Of a DNA stretch of 64,000 nucleotides, positions 8,072 to 16,862 are shown piece by piece (within the stretch, counting starts at the first letter, position 1; the number at the start of each line of letters is the position of its first letter). The notes below the pieces were generated by a model, which was given only the letters and a program-made list of their open reading frames with translations, was not told where the DNA came from and searched no databases. The DNA is from Acidobacteriota bacterium (GTDB taxonomy: Bacteria > Acidobacteriota > Thermoanaerobaculia > Gp7-AA8), in the NCBI GenBank assembly GCA_021781455.1, contig JAJXWV010000041.1, forward strand, positions 1 through 64,000, given 5' to 3'. The position numbers and the translations under genes were made by a program.

Positions 8072-9991
8072 ATGGTCCGGGTCAACAACACGGAGAGCGG
8101 AGAGAGCATGAAGCTGGAAGGTGAAATCGGCGAGATCAAGGTCATCGAGCACCTCGTCGAAATGGGGCGGGAGCGATTCACGGGCGCCATTCGATTCGAG
8201 AATGACGGGATCATCAAGATCATCTACTTCAAGGAAGGCGACGTGCTCTCCGCGAGCACCAACGACCGCGCCGACAGCGTCGACGAAATCCTTCTGCGCG
8301 CCGGCAAGATCGGCCGCGAGCACATCAAACAGGCATTGGCCAAGCGGAAGGAAAACGAGACCCTCGGCGATGCCCTCCTGAACCTCGGCTTCATCACCCG
8401 CAAAGAGCTCACCTGGGCCCGACGCGTCCAGGTCATCGGCGTCATTCGCTCCATCGAGGCCTGGACTGCCGGCCAGTACACCGTCGTGGCCGACTATCTT
8501 CCGAAGCGTGAGGAGGGAACTCTTTTTCCGCTTCCGCAGATCATCATCGAGCTGATCGTCACGGATCAGGAGCGGCAGAAATACGAGCGCGAGCTCAATG
8601 GCGGCAACGCCGTTTTCGAAAAGGCCTCTGGTTTCGACGAAGGGTTCCGAAGGCTCGGCCTGAACGAAGACGCCGATGCCATCGTGGCCCAGGTCGACGG
8701 CATACGAACCGCCGCGGAAGTGGCCTCGGTTTCGGGGAAGGACGCCTTCAATGTCTACAAGCTCATGCACGCGCTGGCGATCCTCGGTCTACTAGCGCGA
8801 CGCGACAAAGCTCAAGGAACACCTGAGCTTTCGCTCGGGACACCCGACGACTACGGATTCGCGACCGCGGGCGTTGCCGATGCTGCCGACCTCTGGGGCG
8901 AGTCCCCGCCGCGCTCGGAAGAGCCGCCGCACAGCTTCGGCATCGATCTGCCGCCGATGGGCGGTCCCGTCGAAGAGGCGCCTGTGGTCACTCCGGAACA
9001 GGCAGACGCGTCATTCGGGTCGCTTCCCGCGTGGGAAGCACCGGCGCCGATCCCTGAGCCCACGGTGCCGGTTGCTCCGCTGCCGCCGCTGGACGTGCCG
9101 CCGCGGGGGCCCTCATCGACACCACCATGGGAAACGCGGAAAGCACCCGTCGCGCCGTCGCAGGAGCAGTGGGGCTTCGACGAAGCGCAGATCGAGACTG
9201 CGCGCCGGGCGACGGTCCCGAAGCCGCCAGAGCGCGTGCCGCCTCCGATGCGCGAAGTGGTGAAGAAGGCATCGAAGCCCAACAGGCCGGTCGCGGCGCT
9301 GCTCGGGGCGGTGGGAATCGTGATCCTCACGTTTGCCGGCTACGCAGGCTGGACGTGGTGGCAGTCGCGGTCCGCTTCGAGCGTGGCCGAGGTCGCACCT
9401 GCTGCGCCGAGGCATCGCGTACAGAGACCCCCTGTAACGGCGACGGAGACCGCAGCGGCAACGACTGCCGAGACGCCGGCCGGCATCTCGACGGCACGGC
9501 CTCCGATGGAACCTGCTGCCACGGTGAAGCCTGCGAACGCGGCACCCCTCACCGCGGCGGCGCAGAAGGCACGCGCAACCGCATCGGGCGCGGCACCCGT
9601 CTCCCAGATTCCTGCGCCGGTCTCGAGCGGAACCCGCGTGGAGCGGGGCACTGCAGGAGCGACGATCACGAACAGCGGAGCCGCCGGTGCGGTTGCGCAT
9701 GACGCGACGAAGGCGCACTTCGACGAGATGGCGCGAACGTTCGCGGCCCAGGCCAGCGGGAACTACACGGTTCAATTCGAGCTGGTCTGCGAGACGCCTT
9801 CCCTGGCCACCGCGGTGCGGGAGGGAGGCCAGAACATCTGGTTCGTTCCCTTCTCGTACCGGAATCGGGCGTGCTATCGAGTCTTCTGGGGCCACTACGG
9901 AACGCGGGACGAGGCGGCGAAGGCGGTGGGCGAGATCCCGCGGTCGCTGCGCGGCGCCGCTCCGGTCGTGGTGAGCGTGCCGAAGCCGTAA
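8072..9991 (+). CDS. DUF4388-like sensor domain / transmembrane / SPOR-like protein
   Basis: The 639-residue protein has an N-terminal domain (about 13-115) resembling the DUF4388/PATAN type: GxL-x(n)-F-TGAIRFENDG, IIYFKEGDVL, and SVDEILLRAGKI. A second helical domain runs to about 250. A long Pro/Ala-rich linker (about 265-400) follows. One membrane helix is at about 405-428 (PVAALLGAVGIVILTFAGYA). After another Ala/Thr-rich stretch, the C-terminus (about 563-637; NYTVQFELVCE, YRVFWGHYGTRDEA) looks like a SPOR peptidoglycan-binding domain. The layout suggests a cytoplasmic sensory module linked to the periplasmic wall. The start may be 8072 (leaderless) or ATG 8108 (GGAGAG ribosome binding site). 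The domain calls are by eye. Confidence 0.7.
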   Translation: MVRVNNTESGESMKLEGEIGEIKVIEHLVEMGRERFTGAIRFENDGIIKIIYFKEGDVLSASTNDRADSVDEILLRAGKIGREHIKQALAKRKENETLGDALLNLGFITRKELTWARRVQVIGVIRSIEAWTAGQYTVVADYLPKREEGTLFPLPQIIIELIVTDQERQKYERELNGGNAVFEKASGFDEGFRRLGLNEDADAIVAQVDGIRTAAEVASVSGKDAFNVYKLMHALAILGLLARRDKAQGTPELSLGTPDDYGFATAGVADAADLWGESPPRSEEPPHSFGIDLPPMGGPVEEAPVVTPEQADASFGSLPAWEAPAPIPEPTVPVAPLPPLDVPPRGPSSTPPWETRKAPVAPSQEQWGFDEAQIETARRATVPKPPERVPPPMREVVKKASKPNRPVAALLGAVGIVILTFAGYAGWTWWQSRSASSVAEVAPAAPRHRVQRPPVTATETAAATTAETPAGISTARPPMEPAATVKPANAAPLTAAAQKARATASGAAPVSQIPAPVSSGTRVERGTAGATITNSGAAGAVAHDATKAHFDEMARTFAAQASGNYTVQFELVCETPSLATAVREGGQNIWFVPFSYRNRACYRVFWGHYGTRDEAAKAVGEIPRSLRGAAPVVVSVPKP

Positions 9992-10000
9992 GCCGGCGCC

Positions 10001-10432
10001 ATGCCCTGGCTCGTCGACGGCAGCAACGTCCTCGGCGCGATCGGTGCCGATCGCGTGGCCGTCGAGCCCAAACGCGACCTGGCCCGCCTCGTCGCCGCGT
10101 TCGCTCGCCTGCGACGCACGAAGCTGACGTGCTACTTCGACGGCCCCGAGCCGCCGGACTTCGGCCGGCACCTCGGCAATGCCACGATCGTGTTCAGCGG
10201 CGCGCGGACCGCCGACGAGCTGATCGTGGAGCGCATGCGCGGCGGTGCGGCGGGAATCGTGGTGACGTCCGATCGCGCGCTGGCTGCGCGCATCGCCGGC
10301 CGGCGGGTGAAGGTCATCGATTCCGCGCAGTTCGTTCGGGAATTGCGGGAGCTCGAGCGCGATCCGACGGTCACGCCGGCAGAGGACTGGATCGCCTATT
10401 TTTCTGATCCGAAAAACCGGAAGAAATTTTGA
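10001..10432 (+). CDS. NYN-domain (YacP-like) putative RNase
   Basis: The 143-residue protein has PIN-like NYN nuclease features: WLVDGSNVLG (3-12), CYFDGPEPP (about 45-53), a TADELIVERM acidic motif and IVVTSDRALAARI. These supply the clustered acidic residues of YacP/Rae1-type ribonucleases. It probably acts on RNA, but its target is unknown. It starts 9 bp after the preceding gene. A perfect 18-bp palindrome (10432-10449) overlaps its stop codon and may help end transcription. rnpB follows downstream on the same strand. Confidence 0.8.
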   Translation: MPWLVDGSNVLGAIGADRVAVEPKRDLARLVAAFARLRRTKLTCYFDGPEPPDFGRHLGNATIVFSGARTADELIVERMRGGAAGIVVTSDRALAARIAGRRVKVIDSAQFVRELRELERDPTVTPAEDWIAYFSDPKNRKKF

Positions 10433-10504
10433 TGTCGGCCGGCCGACATTGTTAGTAAGCGGCTTAAACACCGATATTTACGTATATGAATTTGTTTCGA
10501 GATT

Positions 10505-10587
10505 AGGTCGCGAGGTCACGAGGTTTCAAGGTCGCGAGGTTGGCGTTCGCCGACCTCGAAACCTCGTGGCCTCGAAACCTCGCGACC
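10505..10587. repeat. Tandem-unit hairpin (GAGGTCGCGAGGTCACGAGG type)
   Basis: The left arm (10505-10541) repeats a CGCGAGGT/CACGAGGT unit. The right arm (10551-10587) is the inverted complement (ACCTCGNNACCTCG). It sits between the NYN gene and rnpB. The same unit type recurs in frame inside recJ (39652-39728) and after the bifunctional nuclease gene (53279-53384). Confidence 0.8.
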
Positions 10588-10620
10588 GGGAAGTTTGCCG
10601 CGCCTGATCTGTTACTCCTT

Positions 10621-11012
10621 CCGTGGAGCGGATCGGAAGATCGCTGCTTCCGTTCTTCGGAGCGGCAGCGGAGGAAAGTCCGAACTCCGACGGGCAGCAG
10701 GCTGGATAACGTCCAGGCGCGGCAACGCGACGGAAAGTGCAACAGAGAACAGACCGCCGATCGCGCGCCGCAAGGCGCGAGGAGGCAAGGGTGAAACGGT
10801 GCGGTAAGAGCGCACCGCGGACCGCGTGAGCGGCTCCGGCTAGGTAAACCCCCTGCGGAGCAAGACCAAATAGGGAAGCAGTTGGAATCGCCCGTTTCCG
10901 TTGAAAGCTTCCGGGTAGGTTGCTCGACCACCGCGGCAACGCGCGTGGCAGATGAATGATCTTCACCCGCCTCGGCGGGCTACAGAATTCGGCTTACAGG
11001 TCCGCTCCACAC
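10621..11012 (+). ncRNA. rnpB: RNase P RNA (bacterial type A)
   Basis: This is the catalytic RNA that matures tRNA 5' ends. The universal core is readable: GAGGAAAGTCCGAACTCC (10671-10688), the AGAGAACAGACCGCC box, AAGGGTGAAACGGTGCGGTA, GGCTAGGTAAACCCC, GACCAAATAGG, and the 3' core ATGAATGAT...ACAGAATTCGGCTTAC. The ends are set by the P1 helix: GTGGAGCGGA (10623-10632) pairs perfectly with TCCGCTCCAC (11001-11010). A TTTTT run follows at 11013. The length of about 390 nt is normal. Confidence 0.95.
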
Positions 11013-11017
11013 TTTTT

Positions 11018-11093
11018 CGGCTCTTGGCTGCCGGCTCTTGGCTCTTGGAAGGCTTTCGAAACCCAAGAGCCAAGAGCCAACACCCAACAGCCG
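11018..11093. repeat. Tandem-unit hairpin (GGCTCTTGGCTCTTGG type)
   Basis: The left arm (11018-11050) contains tandem GGCTCTTGGC units. The right arm (11062-11093) contains the inverted CCAAGAGCCAAGAGCC. It lies directly after rnpB. The same unit type forms the hairpin between scpA and scpB (17809-17881). Confidence 0.8.
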
Positions 11094-11214
11094 TATTGAC
11101 GCGAATCGTCATCACTGCCGCCGCGCGATGTCACCCGCCGTCGATTCGCAACGGCCCCCGCAGAGAGAGAACGCTTTCCACTCGCTGCGCACCGCCTTTG
11201 CTACTCTCTCCCTC

Positions 11215-12147
11215 GTGCTTCAGCCTCCGCGGCCCTTGTCGCGCAACAGTCACGTCGCCGTCCTCGCCATCTCTTCACCCTCCGAGCTGCCGCGAATCGA
11301 GGAAGCGGTGCAGAAGCTCGAACAGAGCGGGCTGAAGGTGACGCTCGCCGGAAACATCGCCGCTACGGGAAATCACTCCTACCTTGCCGGCAGTGACGAC
11401 GATCGCGTCGAAACCTTCAACCGTTTCCTGAGGTCTGCCGAATACGACGGTTACTTCTTCGCTCGTGGCGGCTACGGCGCAGGGCGCATTCTCGATCGCC
11501 TCGACTACGACGCCATCGCCGCGAATCCGCGACCGATCATCGGCTTCAGCGACCTCACCGCGCTGCACCAGGCCATCGCCGTCCGCTGCAACGTCGGAAC
11601 CTTCCATGGGCCCATGGTGAACCTCGACTTCTTCAACGGCCTCTCGCCCGACATCGAGCGCTGGTTCTGGTCGATGCTCGGCGGCGAAGCTCCTCTGCAA
11701 TGGGGATTCGATCGCAAACAGGTGCTCCAGGAGGGCGAGGCGGAGGGCGTGCTGTTCGGAGGGTGCCTGTCGATCATCACCTCCCTGGTCGGCACACCGT
11801 ACGACTTCTGGGTCGACGATGGAATCTGGTTCTTCGAAGATGTCGAAGAGCCACCGTATCGAATTGACCGAATGTTGACCCACCTGAGGCTGTCTGGTAG
11901 ATTCCGCCGCGTCCGTGGCGTGGTCGTCGGCAGGCTCAAAGACTGCGGCAGCGAAACAGAAATCGACGCCCTCCTGCGCGAATTCTTCGGGTCCCTCGCA
12001 ATCCCGGTTGTGCGCGATCTTCCATTCGGCCACTATGGAGACAACCTCCTTCTGCCGATCGGCGCGCCTGTCCGTCTCAGCACAGGCGAGAGGGCATTCA
12101 CCGTCACTCGACCGGCGGTTGCTCGGAATGAGGCTTCGGCAGGATGA
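11215..12147 (+). CDS. LD-carboxypeptidase (peptidase family S66)
   Basis: This 310-residue enzyme removes the terminal D-alanine from the tetrapeptide of recycled or cytoplasmic murein peptides. Family features are the N-terminal PPRPLSRNSHVAVLAISSP, FARGGYGAGRILDRLD, the nucleophile-bearing GFSDLTALHQA, the acidic WFFEDVEEPPYRIDRML, and LPFGHYGDN with the His. The frame is open from 11038, but I prefer GTG 11215 because it places the conserved start of the family at residue 1. The upstream part is encoded by the hairpin repeat. It overlaps the next gene by ATGA. LdcA is known as a cytoplasmic recycling enzyme; whether it does so here is inferred. Confidence 0.87.
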   Translation: MLQPPRPLSRNSHVAVLAISSPSELPRIEEAVQKLEQSGLKVTLAGNIAATGNHSYLAGSDDDRVETFNRFLRSAEYDGYFFARGGYGAGRILDRLDYDAIAANPRPIIGFSDLTALHQAIAVRCNVGTFHGPMVNLDFFNGLSPDIERWFWSMLGGEAPLQWGFDRKQVLQEGEAEGVLFGGCLSIITSLVGTPYDFWVDDGIWFFEDVEEPPYRIDRMLTHLRLSGRFRRVRGVVVGRLKDCGSETEIDALLREFFGSLAIPVVRDLPFGHYGDNLLLPIGAPVRLSTGERAFTVTRPAVARNEASAG

Positions 12148-12926
12148 AAGCCGTCTTCAAGACCACGGGCGGTAAGGATCCGGTGAAAGAATCGACCGCG
12201 ACATACGGTACCGGTGAGCACATCTTCGACCAGGGTGACCTCGGCACCGAGATGTTCATCATCCTCGACGGTTCCGTCGACATCATCAAGCACATCAGCG
12301 GCGAGTCCCATCTCCTGTCGCATCTGGAGAAGGGTGACTTCTTCGGGGAGATGGCTCTGCTGGAGAATGCCCCCCGTACTGCCGACGCCATCGCCGGGAG
12401 CGAGGTCAAGGCGCTGGTCATCAACGGCTCGCAGTTCGACGACATGCTCCGGCGCAATCCGGAGATCGCCGTCCGCATCATCCGCAAGTACTCGAAGCGC
12501 CTGCGCGAGGCCAACGCCCTGCTGGAGAAGCTCGTCGGCCGCGAAGTCGACGCCGACCATGTCGCGCTCGATGCCACGCAGATCGTCCAACCCGAAAAGG
12601 CCACCCGGCACCGGCTGGTCGACGTCGCCACCGGCACGGCCTTCTTTCTCAGCAGCGGCGACGAGACCACCATCGGCCGCGCCGATCCCGTCACCGGCAT
12701 CCTTCCGGACGTCGACCTGACACCCGTCGACACCAACCGCTCCGTCTCCCGCCGGCACGCTAAGATCATCCACAGCGGCGAGGACTACCACGTTCTCGAG
12801 GAAGTCGGCACGGTCAACGGAACCTACGTCAACGACCAGCGCATCCCCACCGGCGTGCCCGTGACTCTCCACCACGGAGATCTGGTCAAGATCGGGCTGA
12901 TCTCGATGAAGGCCGTGTTCGAGTAA
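12144..12926 (+). CDS. Cyclic nucleotide-binding domain + FHA domain protein
   Basis: The 260-residue cytoplasmic protein joins two signalling modules. Residues about 20-125 form a cNMP-binding domain (FDQGDLGTEMFIILDGSVDI, FFGEMALLENAPRTADAIA phosphate-binding cassette). Residues about 155-260 form an FHA phosphothreonine-binding domain (TTIGRADP, RSVSRRHAKI, GTVNGTYVND). There is no DNA-binding domain, so it is not a CRP-type regulator. It may couple a nucleotide signal to a Ser/Thr-phosphorylated partner. It starts by ATGA overlap with the carboxypeptidase gene. No Ser/Thr kinase is in the window. Confidence 0.88.
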   Translation: MKAVFKTTGGKDPVKESTATYGTGEHIFDQGDLGTEMFIILDGSVDIIKHISGESHLLSHLEKGDFFGEMALLENAPRTADAIAGSEVKALVINGSQFDDMLRRNPEIAVRIIRKYSKRLREANALLEKLVGREVDADHVALDATQIVQPEKATRHRLVDVATGTAFFLSSGDETTIGRADPVTGILPDVDLTPVDTNRSVSRRHAKIIHSGEDYHVLEEVGTVNGTYVNDQRIPTGVPVTLHHGDLVKIGLISMKAVFE

Positions 12927-12994
12927 GACCGCAGACCGCAGAACGCTCGTCTTCTACCCAGCGTAGAACTTTCGCCGCCGGCACTTCCCTGGTG

Positions 12995-13000
12995 CAAAAT
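12995..13000 (+). promoter_or_regulatory. -10 box of a predicted leaderless promoter (recG)
   Basis: CAAAAT lies 7 nt before the GTG start at 13008, with no purine-rich ribosome binding site in between. Confidence 0.4.
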
Positions 13001-13007
13001 CCTCTTC

Positions 13008-15080
13008 GTGCCCGTCACTCGCGACACTCCCATCCAGTTCCTCAAAGGCGTGGGCGAGACTCGGGCGAAGTCGCTCGCCGAGCACGGCCTGGAAACGGTG
13101 GGCGACCTCCTCTGGTTTTTTCCCTACCGCTATGAGGATCGCCGTCATCCCACGCGCATCGCCGACATCGGGCGCCATGTGAACGAGGGCGTTCTCCTGC
13201 GCGGCAAAGTCATATCTGCCAGGGCGCATATATCGCCCGTCAAACACGTCAAGCTCTTCGAGGCCGTTCTCCAGGACGCCAGCGGTGCGGTGAAGCTCGT
13301 CTGGTTCAACCAGAACTTCCTCGCCAGGCAGATCGAGCGCGGTGATCACCTGTCGGTCTTCGGCGTGCCCAAGGCCACGATCAGCGGCCACGTGCAGATC
13401 GAATCGCCCGACTGGGAGGAGTTCGAAGGCTCCGAGGACGACGCCGGATCGATCGTCCCGATCTATTCGAAGGTGGGCACGATCCCGCCGAAACAGTTCC
13501 GGCGCATGGTCTTCACCGCCCTCGACGAGTGCCTCGGCGATCTTCCCGATCCGATGCCGGCGGAGGTCCGCGCGGTTCTCGGGCTGACGGATCTGCGCCT
13601 GGCTCTGGAAGGGATTCACCGGCCGGCGGAGCTGACCGGCGAGTTCCTCCGTTACCGCTCGCCGGCCCACCTGCGGATCATCCTGCAGGAGTTCTTCACC
13701 TTTCAGCTGGCTCTGCGAATCCGCCGGGCCACCCAGGAAGTGAAGAAGAAGGAGCGCCGCATCCGGGTCGACGACGCGCTGCGGGAGCAGGTGCGCGGCG
13801 TACTTCCCTTCCGTCTGACCGCCGCGCAGAAGAGGGTGGTCAAGGAGATCGCCGACGACCTGCAGTCGGATCGGCCGATGTACCGCCTGCTGCAGGGTGA
13901 CGTCGGCAGCGGCAAGACCATCGTGGCCCTCATCGCCGCCATGATCGCCATCGACAACGGTCACCAGGCGGCGCTGCTGGCGCCGACGGAGATCCTGGTC
14001 GAACAGCACTACCAGCGAATTCGTCAACTACTTGACGATTCCGTCGTCGTGGCGCGGGCCACCGGCTCGATGACCGCTGCGGAGCGCCGCACGCTCCTGG
14101 CCGGCCTGCGCGAAGGCGTGATCCAGCTCGTCATCGGAACCCACGCGCTTCTCGAAGAGCGGGTGCAGTTCCAGTCGCTGGCCCTGGCCATCGTCGACGA
14201 GCAGCATCGCTTCGGCGTCGAGCAGCGTCAGCGCCTCTTCGCCAAGGGCGGCACGCCCGACATCCTGGTCATGACCGCCACGCCGATTCCGCGCTCCCTG
14301 GCCATGACCCTCTACGGCGACCTCGAGCTCTCGGTCATCGACGAGCTGCCGCCGGGGCGCACGCCCGTCCGCACGGAAGTGCGCACGTCCACCGCCCTGG
14401 GCCGTGTCTACTCCTTCATCGAGCGCGAGATCGATTCGGGCGCGCAGGCCTACGTCATCTTTCCGATCATCGAGGAATCGGAGAAGACGAATCTGAAGGA
14501 CCTCACCGCCGGATTCAAAGAAATCCAGGAGCGTTTCAAACGCCGGCGGGTGGCCATGATCCACGGCCGCATGAGCGCCGACGAGAAGGAACAGACCATG
14601 AAGCGCTTCAAGGGCGGCGAGATCGACATCCTGGTGAGCACGACGGTCATCGAGGTGGGCATCGATGTGCCGAACGCCTCGGTCATGCTGATCATCGATG
14701 CCGACCGCTTCGGCCTTTCGCAGCTCCATCAGCTGCGGGGCCGCGTCGGTCGCGGGGAGCGGAAGTCGTGGTGCGTCCTCATCCACGATGAATCGGAAGG
14801 CTCCGAGGGAACCGACCGGCTCCGGCTGTTCGCCGGGACCAGGGACGGATTCGAGGTGGCGGAACGCGATCTCGAGCTGCGCGGACCGGGCGAGTTCCTC
14901 GGCACGCGCCAGTCGGGCATCCCGCGATTCCATTTCGGCAATATCCTTCGGGATCACGACCTGATGGACGGGGCACGCGACGCCGCCATCGAGGTCATGG
15001 AGACGAGCGGTCTGCCACACGCCGAAGAGATCGCCTCGAAACTTCTCGGCATCGAGGTTGCGGCAACGGCGAGGGATTGA
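13008..15080 (+). CDS. recG: ATP-dependent DNA helicase RecG
   Basis: This 690-residue protein remodels stalled replication forks and branch-migrates Holliday junctions. It has an N-terminal wedge/OB domain (about 40-170; FPYRYEDRR, VKLVWFNQ), then helicase motifs: LTAAQKRVVKEI, Walker A GDVGSGKT (297-304), DEQH (397-400), MTATPIPRSL, and motif VI QLRGRVGRG. The C-terminus has the RecG-typical RDLELRGPGEFLGTRQSG. The start is GTG 13008, which matches the family N-terminus (PIQFLKGVGETRAKSL). It runs into the lipoprotein gene with a short overlap or gap. Confidence 0.97.
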   Translation: MPVTRDTPIQFLKGVGETRAKSLAEHGLETVGDLLWFFPYRYEDRRHPTRIADIGRHVNEGVLLRGKVISARAHISPVKHVKLFEAVLQDASGAVKLVWFNQNFLARQIERGDHLSVFGVPKATISGHVQIESPDWEEFEGSEDDAGSIVPIYSKVGTIPPKQFRRMVFTALDECLGDLPDPMPAEVRAVLGLTDLRLALEGIHRPAELTGEFLRYRSPAHLRIILQEFFTFQLALRIRRATQEVKKKERRIRVDDALREQVRGVLPFRLTAAQKRVVKEIADDLQSDRPMYRLLQGDVGSGKTIVALIAAMIAIDNGHQAALLAPTEILVEQHYQRIRQLLDDSVVVARATGSMTAAERRTLLAGLREGVIQLVIGTHALLEERVQFQSLALAIVDEQHRFGVEQRQRLFAKGGTPDILVMTATPIPRSLAMTLYGDLELSVIDELPPGRTPVRTEVRTSTALGRVYSFIEREIDSGAQAYVIFPIIEESEKTNLKDLTAGFKEIQERFKRRRVAMIHGRMSADEKEQTMKRFKGGEIDILVSTTVIEVGIDVPNASVMLIIDADRFGLSQLHQLRGRVGRGERKSWCVLIHDESEGSEGTDRLRLFAGTRDGFEVAERDLELRGPGEFLGTRQSGIPRFHFGNILRDHDLMDGARDAAIEVMETSGLPHAEEIASKLLGIEVAATARD

Positions 15081-15082
15081 AC

Positions 15083-15460
15083 ATGCGCAGAACGATGACC
15101 ACGCTGTTCGTAGTACTGGCACTGGCGGGGTGCACGAAGGAACAGGCCACCGACGAGCTCGGGTCGGTGAAGAAGGCCGAGAGAGCGGCGGCCGCGGCTT
15201 CGGCGCATGCCAACGTTGCGATTGCCGAGCCTCTCGGCGTCGACGAATGCGACTCCTATCTGCAGAAATACGAAAGCTGCCTGACGGACAAAGTGCCGGT
15301 CGAGGAGCAGGAGTCATATCGGGTGAAGCTCGACTTCCAGCGCCGCGACTGGGAGAAGATGGCCGCCGATCCGGCGGCCCGCGATACGCTCGTCCAGCAG
15401 TGCAAAGACGCAGCGACGCTGGCGAAGGATACGTTCGGGAAGTATGGATGCGATTTTTGA
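15083..15460 (+). CDS. Small lipoprotein with paired cysteines
   Basis: The 125-residue product has a lipoprotein signal peptide with lipobox LALAGC (about residues 12-17); the Cys would be lipid-modified. The mature part has four more cysteines in two pairs: a C-x9-C pair (CDSYLQKYESC) and a C-x15-C pair that ends near the C-terminus (GKYGCDF). The region between is helical and charged. This looks like a helical hairpin held by disulfides. I recognise the pattern from lipoproteins of other predatory and soil bacteria but know no function. The start is ATG 15083, three bases after the recG stop, with a GAGGG ribosome binding site. Confidence 0.7.
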   Translation: MRRTMTTLFVVLALAGCTKEQATDELGSVKKAERAAAAASAHANVAIAEPLGVDECDSYLQKYESCLTDKVPVEEQESYRVKLDFQRRDWEKMAADPAARDTLVQQCKDAATLAKDTFGKYGCDF

Positions 15461-15842
15461 CACCGAGTTCATCCCGAGCGTTCGAATCGCGCAGGCGCGA
15501 GACCTGGGAGAAGAAACGTTCGAAGTTCCCCCTCTCCCCGCCGCAACGGGGAGAGGGCCGGGGTGAGGGGTCTCGTTCTCGTTGAAAAGGAGACCCCTTA
15601 TCCGCCTTCGGCACCTTCTCCCCGCTGCGGCGGGGAGAAGGGCCACAAACGCCACAGCCCGCATAAACACTGGGAGTTTCTTGGAAGCGCAGCGAGGGAT
15701 CAACGCCGCGACAGCCACAAGCATGCGCAGGCCGCATCGGGCGTCGACCTGCGGTGAAGCGGACGTGGATCTCCGCTGATCCCTCGCTGCGCTCGGGATA
15801 AACTTCTTCTGTTACACTGCCGCGTCCAAAACGAACCCGTGA
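15461..15842. repeat. Gap before trpS filled by three palindromic repeats
   Basis: No gene is seen in this stretch. It holds (1) a hairpin CTCTCCCCG/CGGGGAGAG at about 15531-15554, followed by CCGGGGTGAGGGG; (2) a related hairpin TTCTCCCCGC/GCGGGGAGAA at about 15617-15640; and (3) a perfect 16-bp inverted repeat GCGCAGCGAGGGATCA (15687-15702 and 15777-15792) with a 74-nt interior. Possible promoter boxes (ATAAACT at about 15798, TTACACT at about 15811) lie just before trpS. Confidence 0.7.
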
Positions 15843-15849
15843 GTAACGA

Positions 15850-16857
15850 TTGAACCAGGCTCCACAGTACGTCCTCAGCGGCCTCCGTCCGACAGGCCGC
15901 GTCCACCTCGGAAACTACTTCGGAGCAGTCCGCAACTGGATTCAGCTGCAGGACCGCTACCGCTGTTTCTACTTCGTCGCCGACTGGCACGCGCTGACTT
16001 CGGACTACGCGGATCCGTCGAAGATCCGGCAGTCGACTTTCGACGCCGTGGCGGACTGGATCGCCGCCGGCATGGACCCGCAGAAGTCGACGATCTTCCT
16101 GCAGTCGGGGATTCGCGAGCATGCCGAGCTGCATCTGCTTCTCTCCATGGTCACGCCCCTGCCGTGGCTCGAGCGCGTGCCGACCTTCAAGGACCAGCAG
16201 CAGCAGCTCGAGGACAAGGACCTCAACACCTACGGCTTTCTCGGCTATCCGCTGCTGCAGACCGCGGACATCATCATCTATCGGGCGAACTACGTTCCGG
16301 TGGGTGAGGACCAGGCTTCGCACCTGGAGCTGTCGCGGGAGATCGTGCGCCGCTTCAACAATTTCTACGGACCGGTCTTTCCGGAACCGCAGCCGCTGTT
16401 CACCGAGACGCCCAAGGTGCCGGGCCTGGACGGCCGGAAGATGTCGAAGTCGTACGGAAACACGATCGGCCTGACCTCGAGCGCCGACGAGATCCGCAAA
16501 CTGACCATGACGATGTTCACCGACCCGAACCGCGTCCGGCGCAGCGACCCCGGCAATCCCGACATCTGCAACCTCTTCCAGTTCCACAGGCTCTTCTCGG
16601 ACGACCAGACGATCGAGCGCGTCGACCGCGAGTGCCGTGCCGCGCAGATCGGATGCGTCGAGGACAAGAGGCTCATCGCCGAGATCATGATCGAGAAGCT
16701 GCGCCCGATCCGGGAGCGGCGCGAGCAGATCGACCGGGATCCGTCGATCGTGTGGGACGCGTTGCGTGAGGGCAACCGCCGCGCCCGCGAGCGCGCCGGC
16801 GAGACCATGGAGCAGGTGCGCAAGGCCATGCAGGTCGATTTCCCGGAACTGCGGTAA
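15850..16857 (+). CDS. trpS: Tryptophanyl-tRNA synthetase
   Basis: This 335-residue class I synthetase charges tRNA-Trp. It has the HIGH-equivalent TGRVHLGNYFG (15-25), the tryptophan pocket segments FVADWHAL and GYPLLQTADIIIY, GEDQASHLELSREI, and the KMSKS loop (197-201). The length is that of the compact bacterial type. The start is TTG at 15850; the only nearby upstream start (GTG 15839) is closed by a stop codon. scpA follows 5 bp downstream, so the two may be co-transcribed. Confidence 0.96.
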   Translation: MNQAPQYVLSGLRPTGRVHLGNYFGAVRNWIQLQDRYRCFYFVADWHALTSDYADPSKIRQSTFDAVADWIAAGMDPQKSTIFLQSGIREHAELHLLLSMVTPLPWLERVPTFKDQQQQLEDKDLNTYGFLGYPLLQTADIIIYRANYVPVGEDQASHLELSREIVRRFNNFYGPVFPEPQPLFTETPKVPGLDGRKMSKSYGNTIGLTSSADEIRKLTMTMFTDPNRVRRSDPGNPDICNLFQFHRLFSDDQTIERVDRECRAAQIGCVEDKRLIAEIMIEKLRPIRERREQIDRDPSIVWDALREGNRRARERAGETMEQVRKAMQVDFPELR

Positions 16858-16862
16858 GGGTC

